Shown here: one piece after another, positions 1-4,899 of the stretch | How positions within the stretch are numbered: the first letter of the stretch is position 1 | Layout: every line of letters starts with the position of its first letter | Source: Oscillospiraceae bacterium | GTDB lineage: Bacteria; Bacillota_A; Clostridia; Oscillospirales; Oscillospiraceae | Direction of reading: 5' to 3' | Length of the DNA: 6,727 nucleotides | Assembly: GCA_902789835.1 (NCBI GenBank) | Contig: CADAPN010000177.1 | Location: forward strand, 1 to 6,727 | Program-made: the position numbers and the translations under genes | Notes under the pieces: generated by a model | Databases searched by the model: none | The model's input: the letters and a program-made list of their open reading frames with translations, nothing else | What the model was told of the DNA's origin: nothing

Positions 1-372
1 TTTGACGGCCAGGAGAACCCCGTCTCCAACATCTATGCCAACAACTTCCAGGATGTCCAGAAGTACCTCACCATGGTGAACTATCAGTATCAGCCGAAGA
101 ACATGATCTTCTCCCTGAGCACCTGGAACAAGCTCCCCGCCGACCTGCAGGAGATCATTCTCGACTGCGCGAAGGAATTCGGTGCTGAGCACCGCCAGGC
201 CATCCGCGACAACGAGGCCACCTATCTGGCTGAGCTCGAAGCCGCCGGTATGGAAGTCGGCTATCCCGACACCGCCCCCTTCATTGAGCAGGCACAGAGC
301 GTGTACAGCGACTTCTATGCCGAGAACGACTGGGCCGAGGATCTGGTCGCCCGCATCAATGAGCTGAAGTAA
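1..372 (+). CDS. dctP: TRAP transporter substrate-binding protein (DctP family), C-terminal 123 residues
   Basis: This is the 3' part of an extracytoplasmic solute-binding protein of a tripartite ATP-independent periplasmic (TRAP) transporter. It binds substrate outside the membrane and delivers it to the DctQM permease. The frame is open from base 1, so the gene begins upstream of the window. The visible part starts FDGQENPVSNIY, which matches the DGQENP segment typical of DctP proteins. It continues through the family's C-terminal helices (FSLSTWNKLPADLQEIIL, then a charged helix) and stops at TAA 370-372. An internal ATG at 73 lies mid-domain and is not the start. Genes for both membrane subunits follow on the same strand, which supports the call. 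The signal peptide and most of the ligand pocket are outside the window, so the substrate cannot be read; a sugar acid or dicarboxylate is a family-level guess. Confidence 0.93.
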   Translation, partial: FDGQENPVSNIYANNFQDVQKYLTMVNYQYQPKNMIFSLSTWNKLPADLQEIILDCAKEFGAEHRQAIRDNEATYLAELEAAGMEVGYPDTAPFIEQAQSVYSDFYAENDWAEDLVARINELK

Positions 373-395
373 TCCTTTACGCGATCTTAGCAAAA

Positions 396-447
396 CCCCG
401 ACTGTATACCGGGGAGGCACAGCGCCTGCCGTGCCTCCCTTCTTATT
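396..447 (+). terminator. Stem-loop(s) between dctP and dctQ, possible attenuating terminator or RNA-stabilising hairpin
   Basis: GGGAGGCAC (412-420) pairs perfectly with GTGCCTCCC (431-439) across a 10-nt loop. It is followed by the U-rich stretch TTCTTATT (440-447). A second, smaller hairpin, CCCCG (396-400) with CGGGG (410-414), shares bases 412-414 with the first, so the two cannot both form fully. In TRAP and ABC operons a stem-loop after the binding-protein gene often allows it to be expressed at a higher level than the membrane subunits. The T-tract is interrupted, so partial termination or 3'-end protection of dctP mRNA is more likely than a complete stop. That role is inferred. Confidence 0.5.
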
Positions 448-470
448 AAGAGAGGTGGAGTACAGATACC

Positions 471-986
471 ATGAAAGCCTTTATCCACAAGCTGAGTGAG
501 ATTCTGGATAAGATCTCCAGCGTGATCTGCGCAACGATCCTGGCAGGGCTCTGTCTGATCATCGTCTATTCCGTCATCATGCGCTTTATCTTCAACAATC
601 CCGTTACCTGGCAGTATGAGCTGACCCTGGTCGGACTCTGCTGGGCCATCTTCATCGGCATGCCGATGACCTTTCACAAACAGGAACATCTCCGCCTGAC
701 CTTTGTGAGCGACAAACTGGCTCCAAAGACCTGGCGAATCTATATGGACGTCATCGATCTGCTGCTGATCGCCTTCCTGGTCACCGGCATCGTCTGCAGC
801 CAGTCGATCGTCCAGACCACCTGGAAGACCTTTTACAAGACCATCGCCATCCGCAAAGGCGTTTACTATCTGTGCTTCCCAATCGGCTGCGCGTTCTCAA
901 TTGTGCATCTGATTGATCTGATTCTGAACCGCAAACCCGAGGATGCGCCGAAGGCATTAAGAGGAGAGGAGGGCATCGACGTATGA
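471..986 (+). CDS. dctQ: TRAP transporter small permease subunit (DctQ family)
   Basis: This is the small four-helix membrane subunit of the TRAP permease, which partners the large DctM subunit and supports docking of the binding protein. The 171-aa length is normal for the family. Four hydrophobic segments are visible at about residues 17-41, 51-68, 92-113 and 130-152. The DctQ signature between the first two helices and just after reads FNNPVTWQYELTLVGL, then a small-residue helix, then HKQEHLRLTF; W47, E50 and H73 are at the expected conserved positions. The start ATG is preceded by AGGTGG (453-458) at 12 nt, a slightly long spacing; no better in-frame start is seen. The last codons contain a strong AGGAGGG site (967-973) serving the next gene, and the stop overlaps that gene's start (ATGA). 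The two are therefore translationally coupled. Confidence 0.93.
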   Translation: MKAFIHKLSEILDKISSVICATILAGLCLIIVYSVIMRFIFNNPVTWQYELTLVGLCWAIFIGMPMTFHKQEHLRLTFVSDKLAPKTWRIYMDVIDLLLIAFLVTGIVCSQSIVQTTWKTFYKTIAIRKGVYYLCFPIGCAFSIVHLIDLILNRKPEDAPKALRGEEGIDV

Positions 987-2098
987 GCTTTGCAGGATAT
1001 GTTCTTTTGCTGGTCGGCGGCTTCCTGCTGCTGATGGTGCTGGGTGTGCCCATCGCCTTCTCCCTGTCCATCTCCGCCATCTTCACCGTGCTCGTGACTG
1101 GGCAATTCACCGTCACGGCCATCTTCCACCGCATGATCGGAAACGCCAGCGGCTACACGCTGCTCGCGATCCCCTTCTTCATTCTGGCGGCAAAACTCAT
1201 GAACACCGGCGGCGTCACAAGGAAGATCTTCCGCGCCTGCTCCGCCTGGGTCGGTTCGATCCCCGGCGGCCTCGGCCATGCCAACGTTGTGGCCTCGATT
1301 GTCTTCTCCGGCATGAGCGGCTCCGCTGTCGCGGACGCCGGCGGCCTCGGCCAGATCGAAGTCGACGCCATGATCAAGGACGGCTTTGATCCGGAATTCT
1401 CCGCGGCGGTCACGGCGGCATCCGCCACCATCGGCCCAATCATTCCGCCCAGCATCCCCATGGTTGTCTACGGCATGATGACGGAAGTTTCCGTCGGCGC
1501 GCTGTTCATCGGCGGCATTGTCCCCGGCCTGGTTCTTGCCCTTGCCACCAGCATTCTGGTCTTCTTCATGGCGAAAAAACGCCACTATCCGGTGAAAAAG
1601 TTCAGCTGGAAGGAAGTCGGGCAGGCGACCAAGGAAGCGCTGCTCTCCCTGCTGACACCGGTCATCATCATCGGCGGCATCTGGACCGGTATCTTCAGCC
1701 CCACCGAAGCGGCCTGCATCGCGGCGACCTATGCCTTTATCCTTTCCGTGCTGGTTTACCGCGAACTGGGCTGGAAGGATGTGTACAATGCCCTCATTGA
1801 AACCGCGCGTGACAGCGCCGGCATTCTCTGCCTGATCTGCGGCGCGGCCTCCTTCTCCTGGCTGGTCACCATGCTCGGCATGACCCAAGCCCTGAGCGAG
1901 GCGCTTGTGAAAATCACGGATAACAAGTATGTCATGCTGCTCATCGTGAACATTGCCTTCCTCATCATCGGCATGTTCATGGAAGCGCTGGCCGCCATGA
2001 CCATCACGCTGCCCTTCCTTGTCCCGCTGATTATCGTCCTGTTCCTGATCACCTACGTTCCCGGCCTGGTCACCTGGCTTCCGGGCACCCTCGGCTAA
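983..2098 (+). CDS. dctM: TRAP transporter large permease subunit (DctM family), apparently with an internal in-frame deletion
   Basis: This is the large, substrate-translocating subunit of the Na+-coupled TRAP permease. Typical DctM features are present: SGSAVADAG (112-120), the first hairpin motif GPIIPPSIP (151-159), and FSPTEAA (238-244). The C-terminal half begins with MFMEALAAMTITLPFLVPL (331-349). In usual family members of about 425-430 residues, that segment is followed by roughly 55-60 residues carrying a DPxHFG-like motif, a hydrophobic helix and the second hairpin motif (LTPPVG). Only then comes a second PFL(I/V)PL and the terminal helix IIVLFLITYVPGLVTWLP. Here the terminal helix follows the first LPFLVPL directly, giving 371 aa with an unbroken frame. 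The missing block normally forms half of the Na+/substrate site, so transport function is doubtful. The start overlaps the dctQ stop by 4 bp and has AGGAGGG 9 nt upstream. Family identity is certain; the deletion is inferred from remembered family architecture. Confidence 0.92.
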   Translation: MSFAGYVLLLVGGFLLLMVLGVPIAFSLSISAIFTVLVTGQFTVTAIFHRMIGNASGYTLLAIPFFILAAKLMNTGGVTRKIFRACSAWVGSIPGGLGHANVVASIVFSGMSGSAVADAGGLGQIEVDAMIKDGFDPEFSAAVTAASATIGPIIPPSIPMVVYGMMTEVSVGALFIGGIVPGLVLALATSILVFFMAKKRHYPVKKFSWKEVGQATKEALLSLLTPVIIIGGIWTGIFSPTEAACIAATYAFILSVLVYRELGWKDVYNALIETARDSAGILCLICGAASFSWLVTMLGMTQALSEALVKITDNKYVMLLIVNIAFLIIGMFMEALAAMTITLPFLVPLIIVLFLITYVPGLVTWLPGTLG

Positions 2099-2119
2099 TC
2101 CGGGCAGAGAGATTCAACG

Positions 2120-2150
2120 GCAGGGAGCCCGTGTTCCGCGGACTCCCTGC
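2120..2150 (+). terminator. Stem-loop after dctM, no T-tract
   Basis: GCAGGGAG (2120-2127) pairs perfectly with CTCCCTGC (2143-2150). After one mismatch, CCG and CGG extend the stem inward around a 7-nt loop. It lies about 20 nt after the dctM stop codon and before the regulator's own promoter. The sequence after it is AAGTACAATC, with no run of T, so it is not a classical intrinsic terminator. It may protect the transporter mRNA 3' end or weakly terminate it. Confidence 0.45.
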
Positions 2151-2208
2151 AAGTACAATCAGGATAAACTCCTGAAAAAGAAGCGGAATAACTTTAATCA
2201 AGGGGAAA

Positions 2209-2238
2209 TTGACAAACCGGAATGTGAAGTGATATAAT
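2209..2238 (+). promoter_or_regulatory. Sigma-A-type promoter of the GntR-family regulator gene
   Basis: A perfect -35 hexamer TTGACA (2209-2214) and a perfect -10 hexamer TATAAT (2233-2238) are separated by 18 bp. The A/T-rich stretch around 2186-2202 could act as an UP element. Transcription would start near 2245, giving a short leader. GGAGGAG (2254-2260) lies 7 nt before the ATG at 2268. A short inverted repeat TGAT-ATA-ATCA (2230-2240) overlaps the -10 box and could be part of an autoregulatory operator, but 4-bp arms are too short to claim one. Confidence 0.8.
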
Positions 2239-2267
2239 CATCAAATCCTTAACGGAGGAGTACCATT

Positions 2268-2961
2268 ATGCAGGGATTCAGTCCGGTTGCCAGCAACAAA
2301 CTGTACATTCAGATCTATAACCAGCTCCACGACGTCATCAGCGGGCGCTTTCAAGTCGGGGACAAACTCCCCAGCGAAAAAGAACTCTGCCAGGCCTTCA
2401 ATGTGAGCCGTGTTCCCGTGCGGGAGGCGCTCTGTGCGCTTGAACTGAACGGACTGGTGGACTCCATCCAGGGCGGCGGCGTTTATGTGAAGGCACAGCA
2501 GTCGGAAGAGGAACTGCCGCAGGTCATTGAGCCCCAGGAGATCATCCGCGCCCGTATGGTGCTGGAGCCGGATATCGCCCGGGAAGCCGCGCTGCATCTG
2601 GACGACGAAAACCGGCGGATCCTGGAAGAGATCCTGGCCAGGTTCCGCGTGGAAGTTCCGCGTGGAATCCAGGGTCGGCGTGATTACCAAGGAAACGGAC
2701 CGGGCCTTTCATCTGGCCCTGGCCAAGGCCAGCGGCAGCACCATGTATGTCATGATCATGGATCTGGTCTTCAAGGCGATGGAGCAGGAGCTGTGGGAGC
2801 TGATCCTCAGCCGTACCATCGCAACCCAGAAATATCGGGATCAGAACAACATGGAACATATCCGTATCTGTGAGGCGATTCTTGACGGCAGAGCGGACGA
2901 CGCGCATGAGTTCATGAAGTCGCACATGGCGATGCTCTATGAGCGTTACTGGAGCGAATAA
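2268..2961 (+). pseudogene. GntR-family transcriptional regulator, FadR/FCD subfamily, frameshifted by a 13-bp tandem duplication
   Basis: This would be a ligand-responsive repressor or activator with an N-terminal winged helix-turn-helix and a C-terminal FCD effector domain, a type often controlling uptake and breakdown of sugar acids or other carboxylates. Residues 10-75 show the GntR DNA-binding core: GDKLPSEKELCQAFNVSRVP, VREAL, then the wing GGGVYV. The FCD helices begin near residue 88. At 2642-2667 an exact 13-bp duplication shifts the frame after about residue 129. As read, the product is 201 aa with an unrelated Gly-rich tail, ending at TGA 2871-2873. The rest of the FCD domain continues in the +1 frame to TAA 2959-2961. 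It includes TDRAFHLALAKAS (D and H of the usual metal-binding set) and the later His residues in NMEHIRIC and MKSHM. With one repeat copy removed, a continuous 226-aa protein results, normal for the family. The downstream frame has no other damage, so the event is recent, reversible or a sequencing artefact. The gene lies next to the TRAP genes, its likely targets. Confidence 0.9.
2642..2667 (+). repeat. Perfect 13-bp tandem duplication (2 x GTTCCGCGTGGAA)
   Basis: GTTCCGCGTGGAA occurs at 2642-2654 and again immediately at 2655-2667 with no mismatch. Since 13 is not a multiple of three, the extra copy creates a +1 frameshift within the FCD domain of the regulator. With a single copy the reading is ARFRVESRVGVITKETDRAF, a sensible FCD helix, which shows that one copy is the ancestral state. 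Confidence 0.97.
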
Positions 2962-2985
2962 AAAAGAACGGCGAATTGATCATAG

Positions 2986-3033
2986 AAAAGCAGGAAACGG
3001 CATGAGATGCTGCTCATGTCGTTTCCTGCTTTT
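2986..3033. terminator. Strong bidirectional intrinsic terminator between convergent genes
   Basis: AAAAGCAGGAAACG (2986-2999) pairs perfectly with CGTTTCCTGCTTTT (3020-3033). The stem continues through a G-U pair (3000/3019) and CATGAG with CTCATG (3001-3006, 3013-3018) to a 6-nt loop. That is about 21 paired positions. The outer A/T bases supply a T-run on either strand. It lies 25 nt after the regulator's stop and about 58 nt beyond the stop of the convergent minus-strand gene, so it can end transcription from both sides. Confidence 0.88.
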
Positions 3034-3091
3034 ATACGTTGAGATTCTGAGAGACAGAAGATCGGACAGACGGCAGAAGCACTTTGTTCCG

Positions 3092-4603
3092 TCAGGGATT
3101 CACGGCCGCTCCGTCCACATACAGGGTGTAGCCGTTGAAGGAGATGTTTGCCGTGTCTCCGCTGAAGGAAGAGACATAGGTATCCCCGGTCAGAGACCAG
3201 GTGCTGGTGCTGTCGAGCGTCACATCCACCGTCCCGGCTTCCGTGGAGACCGTAGCTCCTTTGGCATTCACAATCTCACCGCTAACCGTGCCGGTAAGGG
3301 TGCTGCCGTTCATGAGGTTCAGGGTCAGGCTGGAGTTGCTGCCCACGAGGATCGTCCCGCTGAGGGCCTGCCCGTCGGCGTTGAGTGTCGCGACATTGCC
3401 CGCGCCGTTCCAGCCGTCGTCGCAGACGGAGAGGAGAACGTCGGAGGCGTCCTCGTTCCGGATTTCCACACCGGACAGGTTGATAACGGCGTTGGTATTG
3501 GTCACGTGGAACACGTGGCCGTTTTTGCTGGTGAGAGAACCGCCCGTCATGGTGAAGGATGAGGTGCCGCTGTCGGCATCACCGGACATGGACTGGTAGA
3601 TCATGATGGTATCCAGAAACGTCGCGTTGCCGTTGCACTTTGTGTTGCTGGCGCTCAGGTCACAGTTGAGAAGGGTGATGGAGTTTTTCCCTTCGATGCA
3701 GACCCCTTCGGAGAGATTGGAGGTCAGCGCGGCATTCTCGACGGTGATGTCCGCCGTGGAATAGATGGCCGGGGAGCCGAGACCGTTGGAAGTGTAGCTG
3801 CCCCCGTCCACATGGACGGTGCCGCCGCCGCGGTCGGTGCGGATCGGCGCAGAGGAGCCGCCGGAGGTGGTGACCGTCAGATCATAGGCGTAGGTCGTAC
3901 CGCCGCCCGTGGTCATGATGCCGCCGGAGCCGCTGCCGGTGGTGTTGATTACGGTGTCGCGGATGATGACGGTGGTGCCGTCTCCTTCCGCGCCGTTGCG
4001 GCCGCCGTTTCCGCCGTAGGAGAAGACGCCGTTGGCGCCGTCCGCGTCAGAAGTGATGGTGCCGCCGGTGATGGTCGCGGTGGATCCGTCCTTGACCAGG
4101 ACGGCCGCGTTGAGGCCGTAGAAGTTGCAGCTGTCACCGCCGTCGGAGCTGCCGGATTTTACGACGGTCGGATTCGTGACCGTCACATCCTCCGCGGTAC
4201 TGATGAGCAGAGCGCTCTGGTCGACGGCAGAGGTTTCATACGTCAGGCTCTCCTGGGAGTCGGCAGAGGTGATCTTCACGGCGCCGGAATAGTCGATGTC
4301 GCTGCCGCTGCCGGGGCCGCCTCCCGGCATTCCTCCGGGACCGCCCATGCCGCCGTCAGGGGGCGTCCCCATGTCTCCGCCCGGTGCGCCGTCGGGAGGC
4401 GTACCCATCCCGCCACCGGGGCCGCCCATTCCCTCCGGGGGCTCTCCGGGCATTTCTCCGTCGGGCTTCTCGGGAGGCTGACCGCCGCCGAAAGCCGCGT
4501 CGGGCATGCCGCTCTCCGCATTTGCGCTGACAGCAACGGCAGAGAAAACAGAGATGAGCATCATCACGGATAAGAAGAGACAGAAGGTTTTTTTGAATTT
4601 CAT
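3092..4603 (-). CDS. Secreted Gly/Pro-rich protein with predicted right-handed beta-helix-like repeats, function unknown
   Basis: The protein has 503 residues. A clear Sec signal peptide comes first (MKFKK, a hydrophobic core, then VSANA, predicted cut after A29). Residues 30-100 form a Pro/Gly/Met/Asp/Glu-rich, probably disordered segment with repeated MGTPPDG (66-72, 78-84) and GMGGPGG (58-64, 85-91). From about 104 to the end is a Thr/Ser/Gly/Asn/Val-rich body made of short strands and turns (e.g. TATITGGTITSDADGANGVF, APIRTDRGGG, SPAIYSTADITVENAALTS). This is typical of pectate-lyase-like beta-helices. I recall similar proteins as common, uncharacterised secreted proteins of gut Clostridia. 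No sortase motif, S-layer domain or C-terminal membrane segment is visible, so it is probably released or held non-covalently. No catalytic site is recognisable. The start is supported by AGGAGAA 7 nt upstream (4611-4617), and its own promoter lies at 4636-4641. Adhesin, matrix or glycan-binding roles are guesses. Confidence 0.85.
   Translation of the reverse strand: MKFKKTFCLFLSVMMLISVFSAVAVSANAESGMPDAAFGGGQPPEKPDGEMPGEPPEGMGGPGGGMGTPPDGAPGGDMGTPPDGGMGGPGGMPGGGPGSGSDIDYSGAVKITSADSQESLTYETSAVDQSALLISTAEDVTVTNPTVVKSGSSDGGDSCNFYGLNAAVLVKDGSTATITGGTITSDADGANGVFSYGGNGGRNGAEGDGTTVIIRDTVINTTGSGSGGIMTTGGGTTYAYDLTVTTSGGSSAPIRTDRGGGTVHVDGGSYTSNGLGSPAIYSTADITVENAALTSNLSEGVCIEGKNSITLLNCDLSASNTKCNGNATFLDTIMIYQSMSGDADSGTSSFTMTGGSLTSKNGHVFHVTNTNAVINLSGVEIRNEDASDVLLSVCDDGWNGAGNVATLNADGQALSGTILVGSNSSLTLNLMNGSTLTGTVSGEIVNAKGATVSTEAGTVDVTLDSTSTWSLTGDTYVSSFSGDTANISFNGYTLYVDGAAVNP
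4304..4516 (-). repeat. Low-complexity Pro/Gly/Met-coding segment with degenerate short repeats
   Basis: This stretch encodes residues 30-100 of the secreted protein. It uses almost only G, P, M, D, E, T, A and Q codons and is visibly richer in GC than the flanking coding sequence. The module MGTPPDG recurs with a 12-residue (36-bp) period and GMGGPGG occurs twice. The DNA copies differ at third positions, so it is a degenerate, not an exact, tandem array. Such segments usually act as flexible spacers between the secretion signal and a folded domain, and their length often varies between strains. Confidence 0.7.
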
Positions 4604-4635
4604 AAACAGATTCTCCTTTTGCTTGATCTGGGGAG

Positions 4636-4669
4636 ATTATAGCAGGGCAAGCTTAAAATGACCTTAGAT
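4636..4669 (-). promoter_or_regulatory. Promoter of the secreted-protein gene, with a possible OmpR/PhoB-type response-regulator box
   Basis: On the minus strand a perfect TATAAT (+ strand ATTATA, 4636-4641) lies 32 bp before the ATG. No good -35 hexamer is present; the best 17-bp-spaced candidate, AGGTCA, is poor. In its place is an imperfect 7-bp direct repeat (+ strand CTTAAAA 4652-4658 and CTTAGAT 4663-4669, 5 of 7 matching) with a 4-bp spacer. The resulting 11-bp period ends 10 bp from the -10 box. That spacing is the architecture of OmpR/PhoB-family activator sites, suggesting activation by a two-component system. The -10 box is well supported; the operator is speculative. Confidence 0.5.
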
Positions 4670-4761
4670 CTTTATGAAGAGTGAAACCGCCGCAGATAGA
4701 AGACCCTGTACAGGCGGCCGCTCAGGCGAATATGCGCAGATCATGCAGGAACGGTTCCAAA

Positions 4762-4805
4762 AGACAGAAGCAGACGGAAACTCTGTCTGTGCATTTTCTT
4801 TTTAA
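4762..4805 (+). terminator. Isolated stem-loop with T-tract upstream of pfkA
   Basis: AGACAGA (4762-4768) pairs with TCTGTCT (4782-4788). An alternative inner pairing is GCAGAC with GTCTGT. The T-rich run TTTTCTTTTT (4794-4803) follows closely, as in an intrinsic terminator for the plus strand. No obvious plus-strand gene precedes it. The only frame ending there is a 43-codon one (ATG 4674 to TAA 4803-4805) without a ribosome binding site. The stem-loop lies just upstream of the pfkA -35 box and could insulate that promoter from read-through. It could also be the remnant of a lost gene. Confidence 0.4.
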
Positions 4806-4810
4806 AACAG

Positions 4811-4839
4811 TTGAAAAGTATCGTGTTTATGGGTAAAAT
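4811..4839 (+). promoter_or_regulatory. Sigma-A-type promoter of pfkA
   Basis: TTGAAA (4811-4816) and TAAAAT (4834-4839) are each one base from consensus and are separated by the ideal 17 bp. A start near 4846 would give a leader of about 54 nt, which ends in a textbook AGGAGG (4887-4892) 7 nt before the ATG. No operator or riboswitch is evident in the leader. Confidence 0.75.
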
Positions 4840-4899
4840 GATAGAACAAAAAAGAAGCAGCGATGGAAGAACTGCAACATTGAAACAGGAGGCACAATT

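Noticed and set aside
866..1888. A long 340-codon minus-strand open frame opposite dctM
   Set aside because: It is antisense to well-supported dctQ/dctM. Its product is His/Asp/Gly/Arg-rich without family features, as expected from the complement of a GC-rich membrane-protein gene, and no ribosome binding site stands out.
2230..2240. TGAT-ATA-ATCA inverted repeat over the regulator's -10 box as a GntR operator
   Set aside because: The arms are only 4 bp and partly consist of the -10 sequence itself. No second copy was found near the transporter genes visible here.
2642..2873. Programmed ribosomal frameshift in the regulator gene
   Set aside because: There is no slippery heptamer or following pseudoknot. 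The exact 13-bp duplication fully explains the frame change.
4304..4516. CRISPR-like or intergenic tandem repeat array
   Set aside because: The repeats are in frame within a protein, differ at synonymous positions, and have no unique spacers of constant length.
3812..4573. A 253-codon plus-strand open frame opposite the secreted-protein gene
   Set aside because: It encodes an Ala/Gly/Arg/Val-rich sequence that mirrors the GC-rich repeats on the other strand. The minus-strand frame has a signal peptide, RBS and promoter; this one has none.
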